Source: an uncultured Opitutia bacterium (GTDB lineage: Bacteria; Verrucomicrobiota; Verrucomicrobiia; Opitutales; Opitutaceae). From it: DNA of 64,000 nt. Shown piece after piece: positions 1 through 7,972 of the stretch. The stretch spans positions 37,140 through 101,139 of the forward strand of contig CAIQKV010000028.1 in assembly GCA_903872505.1 (NCBI GenBank), given 5' to 3'. Within the stretch, counting starts at the first letter, position 1, and every line of letters begins with the position of its first letter. Under the pieces are notes generated by a model. It had not been told where the DNA came from, ran no database searches, and was given only the letters and a program-made list of their open reading frames with translations. The position numbers and the translations under genes are program-made.

Positions 1-270
1 ACCGCGAAGGGTGTGGCAGTCATCGGCGTGAGCCACGACGACGTCGCCGCCCAGAAAGCCTTCAAGGATAAGTATCGCTTCCCCTTCACCCTGATCGCCG
101 ACACGGACGGCAAGGTGATAGCGGCCTTCGGCGTCCCCACCTACCCGGTCGTCGGGTTCGCCCATCGCCAGGCCTACCTGATCAAGGGCGGCAAGATCAT
201 CTACGCCGACTACAACGGCACGACCGACAAGCAGGCCGAGGCCATCCTGAAGGTCCTCGCGGAGCAGTAA
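1..270 (+). CDS. Peroxiredoxin / thioredoxin-fold protein, C-terminal part
   Basis: The reading frame is open at the window edge, so the N-terminus, including any peroxidatic cysteine, lies outside. The visible 89 residues read like the second half of an AhpC/TSA or TlpA-type fold: a VIGVSHDD strand-loop, then the FPFTLIADTDGKV segment, a GVPTYPVVG stretch with the cis-Pro typical of thioredoxin folds, and the final beta-hairpin LIKGGKIIYADY before a C-terminal helix. Likely role is thiol-dependent peroxide reduction or disulfide exchange. No cysteine is present in the visible part, so the catalytic type cannot be told. It is followed by a strong intrinsic terminator. Confidence 0.75.
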   Translation, partial: TAKGVAVIGVSHDDVAAQKAFKDKYRFPFTLIADTDGKVIAAFGVPTYPVVGFAHRQAYLIKGGKIIYADYNGTTDKQAEAILKVLAEQ

Positions 271-292
271 ACGCGAAGCGCGTCCAATGTAG

Positions 293-319
293 GGCGGGGT
301 CTCCGACCCCGCCTTTTTT
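293..319 (+). terminator. Intrinsic terminator after the peroxiredoxin-like gene
   Basis: A perfect 9-bp stem (GGCGGGGTC, loop TCC, GACCCCGCC) is directly followed by six T residues, 22 bases after the stop codon. This is a textbook rho-independent terminator for the plus strand. Confidence 0.85.
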
Positions 320-320
320 G

Positions 321-379
321 TAGCCACGAGCGTGAGCGAGTGGAGCTCCTAACCTGCCACTCGCTCACGCTCGTAGCTA
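321..379. repeat. REP-like inverted repeat
   Basis: Two 23-base arms (321-343 and 357-379) are inverted copies with one mismatch, separated by 13 bases. The arm core is CGAGCGTGAGCGAG. The element lies between a terminator and the convergent CNNM/CBS gene. Its architecture, two inverted short arms of about 60 bases in all, matches the other REP-like elements in this window, but the arm sequence is a different family. Confidence 0.6.
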
Positions 380-386
380 CTGACTG

Positions 387-1721
387 TTAGGCCGACGCCT
401 GCTCGCTGCCCGGGGCCGGCGGCGGGGCTTTCCCCACCAGCACCTTGTCCACGCGGCGGTGGTCCATGTCTACGACCTCAAACCGCCAGCCCGCCCAGTC
501 GAAGTGATCCCCGGCGGCCGGGATCCGACCGAACTGGGTGACGACAAAGCCACCGAGCGTCTGGTATTCCGCCTCGCCCTCGTGCGGCAGGCCGGTGGTG
601 AGGCCGAGCAGCTCCTTCAGGTCGCTCGTCGCCAGTGTCGCGTCGATCAGCCATGAGCCGTCGTCGCGGCGCTTCGCCTCCGGCTGGGCGCGCCGGCCCG
701 CGTTCGGCAGGTCGCCCACGATCGCCTCGAGCACGTCGATCAGCGTCACGAGCCCCTGCACCGCGCCGAACTCGTCGGTGACCACAGCGATGTGCTTGCC
801 GGACTTCTTGAACTGCTCGAGCAGCTGGATCGCGTTGATGGTGTCGGACACCACGAGCGGCGGCAGGAGCAGGTTCTTCAGCGTGGTCGGCAGCCCGATG
901 GCTGCATGCGCCCAGAGCGCCTTGACCGGCACCATGCCGACGATCTGGTCGCGGTTCGCCTGGTAGACGGGAAAATACGAGTGGCCGCTCGTGACGATCT
1001 TGCGCCAGTTGACCTCCTCCGGGTCGTCGATGTTCAGGAAAACGATCTTCGGCCGCGGCGTCATCAGCGCCGTCACCGGCAACTGGTCCAGCGCGAGCAC
1101 GCCCTCGACCATCTGCTGCTCCGCCTGCTGGAACACCCCGGCGTGCAGCCCCTGCTCGACCAGCGCGCGCACTTCGTCGTCGCCCACGCTCTCGGACACC
1201 GGTCGCACGCGGAGGCGGATGAGGCGCGTGACCGCATTTGTCGCCAGCTCCAGCAGTCGCAGGAATGGCGCCGCCAGCCAGGCCAGCCCGCGCATCGAAC
1301 CCGCCAGCAGGGTGGCAACCCTTTCCGGATGCGCCCGGCCGATCCGCTTCGGCACCAACTCGCCAAACAACAGCATGAACGCCGACAGCCCGAGGATGAC
1401 GCAGACGTAAGCGAGTGATGGTGCATACGGCGCCAGCACCGCCATGCGCACAAACTGTTCCTCCAGCTGGCCCGCCAGTTCCGCGCCGCCGAGCACGCCG
1501 GCGATCATGCCGGAAAGCGTCAGCCAGAACTGCACCAGCGCGAGGAAGCGCGTCGGCTGCTCCGCGAGCGCGAGGGCCTTCGCCGCGCCCGGGTGTTTCT
1601 TCGCCAGCTCGCGCAGCCGGGACTTGCGCGACGACACGACCGCGGTCTCCGCCATGGCCAGCAGGCCGTTGGCCAGCACCAGCAGGCAGATGATCACAAA
1701 TAATGCCGGGACGCTAAGCAT
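387..1721 (-). CDS. CNNM/CBS-domain membrane protein (HlyC/CorC family)
   Basis: Membrane protein of 444 residues with the order of the HlyC/CorC (CNNM) family: an N-terminal DUF21 membrane domain with about four hydrophobic segments (residues 1-170, starting LSVPALFVIICLLVLANG), a CBS pair (about residues 200-330, with ALMTPRPKIVFLNIDD and VTDEFGAVQGLVTLIDVLE) and a C-terminal CorC_HlyC domain (about 345-430, with YQTLGGFVVTQFGRIPAAGD). Members are linked to magnesium or cobalt efflux or homeostasis. An in-frame ATG 57 bases upstream exists, but the chosen start begins right at the first membrane helix, as in the family. The gene is monocistronic here. Confidence 0.85.
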   Translation of the reverse strand: MLSVPALFVIICLLVLANGLLAMAETAVVSSRKSRLRELAKKHPGAAKALALAEQPTRFLALVQFWLTLSGMIAGVLGGAELAGQLEEQFVRMAVLAPYAPSLAYVCVILGLSAFMLLFGELVPKRIGRAHPERVATLLAGSMRGLAWLAAPFLRLLELATNAVTRLIRLRVRPVSESVGDDEVRALVEQGLHAGVFQQAEQQMVEGVLALDQLPVTALMTPRPKIVFLNIDDPEEVNWRKIVTSGHSYFPVYQANRDQIVGMVPVKALWAHAAIGLPTTLKNLLLPPLVVSDTINAIQLLEQFKKSGKHIAVVTDEFGAVQGLVTLIDVLEAIVGDLPNAGRRAQPEAKRRDDGSWLIDATLATSDLKELLGLTTGLPHEGEAEYQTLGGFVVTQFGRIPAAGDHFDWAGWRFEVVDMDHRRVDKVLVGKAPPPAPGSEQASA

Positions 1722-1795
1722 GGGAAAAATCTTAGGCTGGCCGAGGCGCGCCGGGACGCAAATCCTTCCCGAGATCACCTATGTGCAGGATCCAG

Positions 1796-2188
1796 TTAAG
1801 TCTTTCTCTGGTCGCTCTCTATAAATTTTATCAGGTCCAATATCGTGAATTGCCTTAGATTGGAAGGGATCGCGAGTCCGAACTGGCTTCGCAGGTACTT
1901 CTCCAACGTTTCTGCCCCCGCATCGAAGTGCCATGAGTCGATCTTACTCAATTGGGAGATAAAACAGTCACTTGGCCTTAGCTTGGAGTAAGCAATTCCG
2001 TAACTCGCACCAATCTGCTTCAAAATCGTCAAGATCGTTTCGGGGGGTAACGACGAAAGACCAAAGAGTTCTGTAAGATTTTGATCCGGGATATCTTCTC
2101 GAGCGCCTAACACTCGCCTCTGCGCTATGCGCGGAAAAACAAGCACCACGATAATACTAACGAGTATAATTATCCCAAGGACAGTCAC
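1796..2188 (-). CDS. Hypothetical protein with one N-terminal membrane helix
   Basis: Unrecognised 130-residue protein. The N-terminus (TVLGIIILVSIIVVLVF) is a clear membrane helix or uncleaved signal anchor, followed by a soluble region of about 105 residues rich in Leu, Ile and Ser. The start is GTG with no visible Shine-Dalgarno. Codon use and base composition are visibly more AT-rich than all neighbours, which hints at recent acquisition. The soluble part has the motif SWHFDAGAETLEKYLRSQFG, which I cannot assign. It sits alone between the CNNM gene and the sugar operon. That it is a real gene rests on its unbroken frame and the helix followed by a soluble domain. Confidence 0.5.
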   Translation of the reverse strand: MTVLGIIILVSIIVVLVFPRIAQRRVLGAREDIPDQNLTELFGLSSLPPETILTILKQIGASYGIAYSKLRPSDCFISQLSKIDSWHFDAGAETLEKYLRSQFGLAIPSNLRQFTILDLIKFIESDQRKT

Positions 2189-2233
2189 TGGCGACGGGGG
2201 AGTAATGTCGGGACATGCTTCCGGATGTTGGGC

Positions 2234-3082
2234 TCAGCTCAGCTTCGCGATCCGGCTGGCGATATCCGCGCGGAGCCGGTCGACGCAGCCGAGCGTGAAA
2301 TCCTTCACCAACAGCTTCTCGTCCGCCACCAGGGGCGTCAGATCCATCGCCCATGCGATGTCGGTAAGTGTGTCCGTGGCGTGGGAGGCAAAGAAGCTCG
2401 CGTTGGCCTTGCGACGCCCGATGGCGGCGAGGTCGTAGCGCTTGCCGCCCGCGATCTGCGAGTCGAAGACCTGCATCAGCTTGAGCGACAGCTCGGGGTT
2501 CGCGCTGCAGTCGAGCGGGACTTTCTCGTCGTCCATCAGCCAGTCGAGTCCGCGCCATGCTTCCACCCCCAGCACCCGCTTCGGCCGCTGGGCCGCCGGC
2601 AGGGCGCGGATCGCCTCGAGGCTGCGAAGCAAGACCGCCACATGCGTGTCGTGCTTGTCGGCGGGCTGGTGCAGGTAGACCACGCTCGGCCGGCATCCCG
2701 CGAAAATCGCCTTCAAATCCGCCGCCACGCCAGCGTTGCCCGGCTTTTTCAAGTCCACGCTGGGATGCGCGAGCTGGAGCTGCAGGTTGTACTTGCCGAT
2801 GCGCGCGGCCTCGCGCTGCTCCTCGCGGCGGACGGCCTGCATCTGCGCGTCGGTGTGGTTCGCGAACTTTCCGGTCCGCGGCGAGCCGGCGCCGTTCGTG
2901 ACCGTCACGCCCGTGAAGAACCGGTCGGCTTTCCCATAGCACTCAGCGATGCCGGGATAGGCATTGATCTCGATGTCGTCCTGGTGCGCGGTGACGCAGA
3001 GGTGGGTCGTGCGCGCGAGCGCCTTGGCCGGGTCGCTGCCATCCGGCGTGAAAATGTCGGCGTCGGGACGGGAGAGTTTCAT
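2234..3082 (-). CDS. PIG-L family (LmbE-like) deacetylase
   Basis: 282-residue zinc-dependent N-deacetylase of the GlcNAc-PI de-N-acetylase family. The zinc motif AHQDDIE is at residues 32-38 (canonical AHPDDxE with Gln replacing Pro), and the second ligand motif HDTH is at 144-147. Family members remove N-acetyl groups from amino sugars or related glycosides. Its ATG overlaps the stop of the upstream kinase gene by 4 bases, so it is the last gene of a translationally coupled minus-strand operon with the sugar kinase and GH116. That suggests processing of an N-acetylated sugar released by the hydrolase. The precise substrate is unknown. Confidence 0.85.
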   Translation of the reverse strand: MKLSRPDADIFTPDGSDPAKALARTTHLCVTAHQDDIEINAYPGIAECYGKADRFFTGVTVTNGAGSPRTGKFANHTDAQMQAVRREEQREAARIGKYNLQLQLAHPSVDLKKPGNAGVAADLKAIFAGCRPSVVYLHQPADKHDTHVAVLLRSLEAIRALPAAQRPKRVLGVEAWRGLDWLMDDEKVPLDCSANPELSLKLMQVFDSQIAGGKRYDLAAIGRRKANASFFASHATDTLTDIAWAMDLTPLVADEKLLVKDFTLGCVDRLRADIASRIAKLS

Positions 3083-4203
3083 GTGCGGACGGCGGCGGCG
3101 ATGATGCGCGTCATGGCATCCTGCGATGCCTCGATGCTGCGGACGAGCGCGAATTGCGTGCGGCAGCGGTCGAGGTTGTGGCGCGGGTGCTTGATCTTGT
3201 AATAAATGTCGCCCTGCAGGTAGTCGCTCAGGAAGCGCAGGCCGTTCTCGTAGGTCATCAATTTGCCCGCGAAGCCAAGGTGCGCGCGCTCGGTGGCGTT
3301 GAGCACGCCGCCGACCGCCGAGGCGAGATAGCCCTCGACCAGCGCGCGGAAGAGCGGCAGCAGCACCCGCATGTTGCCGGCGTCGGGGTCGTCCTCGGCG
3401 GTCGAGCTGGCGGAGGTGCGGACCATCTCGCCGAAATCGTAGAGCGGCAGGCCCGGCATGATCGTGTCGAGATCGATCACCGCGACCGTGCGGCCGGTGG
3501 TGTCATCGAGCATCACGTTGTTGATCTTGGTGTCGTTGTGGGTGACGCGCTCGGACACCTCGCCGCGCGCCAGCAGGTTGAGCAGCACGTCCGCGTCCGC
3601 CTCGCGGGAAAAAGCGAAATCGATCTCGGCCGCCACCTCGGCCTTCCGCCCGGCGGCGTTTTCCGCCACCGCGCGGCGGAAATTCTCGAAGCGGCTGCGC
3701 GTGTGGTGAAAGTTCGGGATCGTCTCGAACAGCCGCCCGCCCGGCAGGTCGGCCAGCTGTGCCTGGAACTCGCCGAACGCCGCCGCCGCCTCGCGCGCCT
3801 GCGCCTCGTTCGTCACGCGGTCCACCGTGTGCGCACCCTCGATGAAGTCGTAGACCCGCCAGTAGCCGCCCGCCGCGTCCTGTGTGAACGCCCGCCCGTC
3901 CCGGACCGGCAGCAGCGTGAGCACGCGCCGCGCCGCCGCCTCGCCGGACGCCGCGCGCACCTTCGTCGCGATGTGCGCGGTGACCCGGCGGACGTTGTCC
4001 ATCAGCCCCGGCACGTTCTTGAAGATGCGGTGGTTGACCTTCTGGAAGATGTAGCGGCGCGTCCCCGCGCCCTCGGCGAAGACCGCCGCGTAGGTCTCGT
4101 TGATGTGCCCGCTGCCGTGCGGGGCGGCGGACACGAGCCGGCCGGGCAGCGGAAAGTCCGGAATGACGGCGTGAAGCTCGGGGGGAACGGGCGTGGAACT
4201 CAT
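3079..4203 (-). CDS. Aminoglycoside-phosphotransferase-fold kinase, N-acetylhexosamine 1-kinase-like
   Basis: 374-residue APH-fold kinase. The catalytic-loop motif HNDTKINN begins at residue 222 (HxD-type Asp 224) and the metal-binding DLD motif is at 244-246, with an N-terminal nucleotide loop SGHINETY. The long form with QKVNHRIFKNVPGLMDN near residue 55 is typical of NahK-like kinases that phosphorylate N-acetylhexosamines at C1 in Leloir-type salvage. Its start overlaps the GH116 stop and its stop overlaps the PIG-L start (ATGA junctions), so the three are made together. A nucleotidyltransferase gene further upstream would supply the next step, NDP-sugar formation. Kinase activity is well supported; the sugar is inferred. 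Confidence 0.8.
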   Translation of the reverse strand: MSSTPVPPELHAVIPDFPLPGRLVSAAPHGSGHINETYAAVFAEGAGTRRYIFQKVNHRIFKNVPGLMDNVRRVTAHIATKVRAASGEAAARRVLTLLPVRDGRAFTQDAAGGYWRVYDFIEGAHTVDRVTNEAQAREAAAAFGEFQAQLADLPGGRLFETIPNFHHTRSRFENFRRAVAENAAGRKAEVAAEIDFAFSREADADVLLNLLARGEVSERVTHNDTKINNVMLDDTTGRTVAVIDLDTIMPGLPLYDFGEMVRTSASSTAEDDPDAGNMRVLLPLFRALVEGYLASAVGGVLNATERAHLGFAGKLMTYENGLRFLSDYLQGDIYYKIKHPRHNLDRCRTQFALVRSIEASQDAMTRIIAAAVRT

Positions 4204-6764
4204 GCGGCGGGCGTTATTTCAAGCGTGAGCGGCCGGCCCGGCGCGAGGGTTTTCTGGGTTTTAAATTCCTTCCCGCCGTAGCCCGTGAGCGCGAACCGTC
4301 CCAGCCGCAGTTTCCCGCCGAGGCAGCGCAGCGTGATCTTCGTGCGGCGGCGGGTGGGCGCGAGCTCGACCGTGCCCCACGCCGCGCCCGCCGACCAGAA
4401 CCAGCGCACGTGGTGGCGGCTCGGCGCGAAAGCCAGCGCGCCCGTGAGCGCGGAGTAATGGAAGCCCGTGAGCGCGGGGATCAGCCCCCAGCTGTTCATC
4501 GCCCGGGCGTAGTGGTGGCCGCACTCGGCCTCGTCGAAGGGGTTGCGCTTGCGGCCGTCGTAGCGCGCGCGGATGTCGCGCACGACTTTCAGCGCGTCGC
4601 GCACCATCCCCTCCTGCGCGAGGTGCAGCGCCACGCAGTACTCGAAGCCGGTCATCACCTCCGTGTAGTAGGGAAACGGCCGCGCCGGCCGTTGCCCGCG
4701 CGGATACGACGCCATCAGCAGCGCCGTCTCGTCGCCCAGCGCATAGCTGCGCATGTGGTTGAAATGCCCGTTGAAGCCATGCCGGCGGTTGTGCGCGAGC
4801 ACCGCCCGCAGCGCCTCGCGCTCGTGCACCGGGTCGAGCAGGTGGCCGAGCCCCTCGAAATGCGCGTTCACCTGCCCCGCCAGCTGGTCGATCAGGCAAC
4901 CGGCGCCGAGCTGGTAGGCGGGCGCGGCGGGATCCTTGCCCTCCGGCGCGTGCACCAGCCCCGGCCGGACCTTGTCCCAGCTGCCCGCCGGCTGGATGTG
5001 GTGCTCGTAATAGTCGTCGTTGAACAGGTTCGCGTCGACCCATGCCCGGCCGCGCTCGAACAGGTCGCGGCACCGGGCGGCAAATTTTTTCTCCCCCAGC
5101 TCCCGCGCCATCTCCTCTGTTGCGCGCAGCGCGCCGAGGTACCACGACGCCATCTGCGGGTTCGGACCGAAATACTCCACGTCCATCGTGTTGTGCTGCG
5201 CACCCTCCATCACGCCGTCCTGGTCGGCGTCCCAGCCGCCCGGCAGCCACGCGAATTCCAGCGCCGCGCGCGCCCGCGGCCACAGCCCGCGCAGCCAGGC
5301 GGTGTCGCCCGAGAGCCGCCACTCCCGGTGCAACTTGAGCAGGCAGCCCATCTGCCCGTCCGCCGCGGCGAGATGGAAGCTCATCCCCGCCTTGAGCGGC
5401 AGCGCCACGCGGAAGCGCATCAACCCGTCCGCCTGCAGCATGTACTCGGAAAACTCCGTCTCCCGCATCGAGCGCGCCAGGTCGGGGAACAGGTGCGCGG
5501 TCGCGTGCTCGTAGTTCCAGACATGCGTGCAGTTGCCGTGGCAGCTCCCCTTGCGGTCGAAGCAGCCCTCCCAGCCGAAGAACCGTCCGTCCGCCGTGCG
5601 GAAACAGGTCTGCGACCGCAGCGTCGAGAGGTTGAAGAGTGCCGCCTCGCGCACCTCCGCCGGCAGGCCGCACTCCGCGACGCCCCGCACGAACGCCACG
5701 GTGTCGCGCTCCAGCGCCGGCCAGCGCTTGGCCGCGTGCACCGCCGCCGCCCACGCGTCGGCAAACTGCGTCGTGTAGAAATTCCCGACGATCGGCGGCA
5801 CCACCCCGGGCTCCTGGTGCCACGCCTCGCGGTTCGGGAAATGCCACGCCAGCACGAACTCGACCGTGCGCTCGCCCATCGGCGGTACGTCCACCTCCAC
5901 GGCGAGGGACGCCGTCGGTGTGTCGGTCTTCGCGGTGCGCGGCTCCAGCCTTCCGTCCGCCGTGAAGTCGTCCCAAAAATCCAGCAGCGCGTCGCTCCAG
6001 CCGAAATCCGCCCACGCCGTGCGGTGCGTCACCCCGCTCCGTGCCGTCGTGGCCAGGGCCAGCGTGCCCCAGGCCGGGTGCTCGCGGGCCACCCCGGCGG
6101 ACCCCAGGGCCACTCCGCGCAGGCCGCCGGCCGCGCGCCACTCGTTGTGGTTGCCCGCCGCGCCCGTCGGGAAAAGCTTCCCGCGAAACTCATCCAGCTT
6201 CAGCGCGAATCCGTCCAGGCCGATGAAATTGGGCAGCACCGCCGCCACCGAGGCCGTCACCGGCGCGCGCGAGGGGTTGCGCAGGACCACGCGCACCAGC
6301 GCGACCGGCAGGCCGCTGCGCGCGCTGTCGCCGGGAATGAGCGGGTTGAACACCTGCAGGACCGCGCTGACCGGCATGGCGTCGTCCGCCAGCTCGACCG
6401 ACGCCAGCGGATAGGCGGCGCGGAACGTGCAGCGGTGAAACCGCGGCAGGCCGGCCTGGCGCGAGGGCGAGCCTTCATCACCCTCCCACTCGGACACCGG
6501 CAGCTGGCCCTCCAGCAGCCGCGCGACCGGCGCCTCGCCGCGGCGCGCCGCGCGCAGCGCGAAAAACGGCGCCGCACCGCCCTGCCCGGCCGGCGTGAAG
6601 TTCTTCGACGGCCGGTTCATCACCTCCCAGTGCCGCCATCCGCCCCAGCCCGTCAGCGACACCGTGCCGGTGCCGATGCCGCCCACCGGCAGCGCGACGC
6701 GCGCGAGGTGGTCACCGGAGTAGGACTTGAGGACCGGCCAGCCGGCAGGGGATGTTTTCACCAC
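4200..6764 (-). CDS. GH116-type glycoside hydrolase (beta-glucosidase/glucosylceramidase-like)
   Basis: 854-residue protein resembling the non-lysosomal glucosylceramidase family. The N-terminal beta-sandwich starts with the family signature ALPVGGIGTGTVSLTGWGGW (about residues 24-43). An (alpha/alpha)6 catalytic barrel follows from about residue 380, with the CHGNCTHVWNYEHAT motif and the DQDGVMEGAQHNTMD motif holding the candidate nucleophile Glu 520. The C-terminal YYTEVMTGFEYCVALHLAQEG segment also fits. No signal peptide is seen, so it probably acts in the cytoplasm on imported oligosaccharides. It leads the coupled operon with a sugar kinase and a PIG-L deacetylase. GH116 members use retaining beta-glucoside, xyloside or N-acetylglucosaminide chemistry; the linked kinase favours an amino sugar, but this is inference. 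Confidence 0.85.
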   Translation of the reverse strand: MVKTSPAGWPVLKSYSGDHLARVALPVGGIGTGTVSLTGWGGWRHWEVMNRPSKNFTPAGQGGAAPFFALRAARRGEAPVARLLEGQLPVSEWEGDEGSPSRQAGLPRFHRCTFRAAYPLASVELADDAMPVSAVLQVFNPLIPGDSARSGLPVALVRVVLRNPSRAPVTASVAAVLPNFIGLDGFALKLDEFRGKLFPTGAAGNHNEWRAAGGLRGVALGSAGVAREHPAWGTLALATTARSGVTHRTAWADFGWSDALLDFWDDFTADGRLEPRTAKTDTPTASLAVEVDVPPMGERTVEFVLAWHFPNREAWHQEPGVVPPIVGNFYTTQFADAWAAAVHAAKRWPALERDTVAFVRGVAECGLPAEVREAALFNLSTLRSQTCFRTADGRFFGWEGCFDRKGSCHGNCTHVWNYEHATAHLFPDLARSMRETEFSEYMLQADGLMRFRVALPLKAGMSFHLAAADGQMGCLLKLHREWRLSGDTAWLRGLWPRARAALEFAWLPGGWDADQDGVMEGAQHNTMDVEYFGPNPQMASWYLGALRATEEMARELGEKKFAARCRDLFERGRAWVDANLFNDDYYEHHIQPAGSWDKVRPGLVHAPEGKDPAAPAYQLGAGCLIDQLAGQVNAHFEGLGHLLDPVHEREALRAVLAHNRRHGFNGHFNHMRSYALGDETALLMASYPRGQRPARPFPYYTEVMTGFEYCVALHLAQEGMVRDALKVVRDIRARYDGRKRNPFDEAECGHHYARAMNSWGLIPALTGFHYSALTGALAFAPSRHHVRWFWSAGAAWGTVELAPTRRRTKITLRCLGGKLRLGRFALTGYGGKEFKTQKTLAPGRPLTLEITPAA

Positions 6765-6831
6765 GGGGAACGCAGGGGACGCAGGGTTGGATCCGCAGCT
6801 TTCTTTTTCCCGAGCGGGGCGCCCGGCGCCA

Positions 6832-7803
6832 TCAAAATAATTTCGCGGGGTATTTTCCCGCGCGCACCAGCTCCGCGATCGCGGCGACCACCCGCGGCTT
6901 GTCTTCGCGGTAGGTGACGCCGAACCAGGCGCTATTCGTCGGCAGGACGCGCACCGTCGCCTCGTGGCGGGCGATCATCTCGCCCACTGCCACCGGCAGG
7001 TAAATCTCGGCGTGGCATGGGTCTCCCGACCCATGGGTCTTTTTCATATCCCTACTCACGGGTCGGGAGACCCGTGCCACGAAGAACTCATGGAGCTGCC
7101 GCTCCAGCCCCGCGAACACCGCCGGCGTGAGACCCCAGCAGTTCATCGAGACCGTCTCGCTGCCAGCATATTTCCGGCCCAGGCCCACCTCGGTCGCGAG
7201 AATACCCGTCTGCTCCGTGATGGACTGCAGCCGGCCGTCCGGCCCGGCGACGCACAGGCCGCGCGCCACGCCGCCGTGCTCCGACAGCGTGTTGGCCAGA
7301 GTGAAGCCGACCATGGCGAACTGCGCCGCCAGCGAATCCGGCGACTTGTGCCCCGACATTGGATCGAAGCCCCGCGGCGCCGCCGCCGGGCTCGTGAGGA
7401 ATCTCGCCAGCTGCGCGAAGGAGTCCGCCCCGTAGAAATCGTCCGCATTGATCACCGCGAACGGCTCGCGCACCGCCGTCCGCGCGCACCAGACCGCATG
7501 GGCGGTGCCCCACGGTTTCTCACGGCCCGCCGGGGCCGCGCAGCCCGCCGGCAGGGCGTCGAGCGCCTGGAAAACGTAGTCCACCGCGGCGCGCCCGACG
7601 TACTTGGCGCCGACCTGTTGGCGAAACACCGCCTCGAAATCGCGCCGGATGACGAACACCACGCGGCCGAAGCCCGCGCGCAGCGCGTCGAACACCGCGT
7701 AGTCGAGCACCGTCTCCCCGGACGGCCCGACGGGATCGATCTGCTTGAGCCCGCCGTAGCGCGAGCCCATGCCCGCGGCGAGGACGAGGAGCGTGGGTGA
7801 CAT
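6832..7803 (-). CDS. Sugar nucleotidyltransferase-like protein
   Basis: Rossmann-like nucleotidyltransferase with the N-terminal nucleotide-binding loop LVLAAGMGSRYGGLKQ (first 20 residues), the PVGPSGETVLDYAVFDAL segment and the metal-binding VINADDFYG motif near residue 120. It would join a sugar 1-phosphate to a nucleotide. The ATG at 7803 is preferred over an in-frame TTG nine bases upstream, because it starts right before the family N-terminus. A 69-base REP-like element lies in frame inside the gene at 7012-7080 and adds exactly 23 codons near the C-terminus, so the reading frame survives. The gene is upstream of, and in line with, the GH116-kinase-deacetylase operon, with a 67-base gap. 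Confidence 0.8.
   Translation of the reverse strand: MSPTLLVLAAGMGSRYGGLKQIDPVGPSGETVLDYAVFDALRAGFGRVVFVIRRDFEAVFRQQVGAKYVGRAAVDYVFQALDALPAGCAAPAGREKPWGTAHAVWCARTAVREPFAVINADDFYGADSFAQLARFLTSPAAAPRGFDPMSGHKSPDSLAAQFAMVGFTLANTLSEHGGVARGLCVAGPDGRLQSITEQTGILATEVGLGRKYAGSETVSMNCWGLTPAVFAGLERQLHEFFVARVSRPVSRDMKKTHGSGDPCHAEIYLPVAVGEMIARHEATVRVLPTNSAWFGVTYREDKPRVVAAIAELVRAGKYPAKLF
7012..7080. repeat. REP-like double hairpin inserted in frame in a coding gene
   Basis: Arms 7012-7035 and 7057-7080 (24 bases each) are inverted copies, and each arm is itself a hairpin (core GGGTCTCCCGACCC). Differences between the arms are compensated within each hairpin: ATGGGTC pairs with GACCCAT in one, ACGGGTC with GACCCGT in the other. 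The total is 69 bases, a multiple of three, and it is translated as the peptide ARVSRPVSRDMKKTHGSGDP within the nucleotidyltransferase. Confidence 0.8.
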
Positions 7804-7871
7804 GGTGGCCAACCAGACGAAATTGCCGCGCGCCGGTCAATGCCTCAGCCGAGGTGGGCCAATCGGGTTTA

Positions 7872-7928
7872 AGCCGGAAGCCAGGAAGCCATGAAAAATT
7901 CCTATTCCTGGTTTCCTGGCTTCCGGCT
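7872..7928. repeat. Inverted repeat in the divergent promoter region
   Basis: Perfect 16-base arms (7872-7887 and 7913-7928; core GCCGGAAGCCAGGAA) are separated by 25 bases, followed by seven A residues. It lies between the divergent nucleotidyltransferase and GH38 genes. It has the size of the other REP-like elements but could also act as a terminator or transcript-stability structure. Confidence 0.6.
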
Positions 7929-7972
7929 AAAAAAATTGCTCCGTTACCTTCCCTCTACGACACTGTGCTTCA

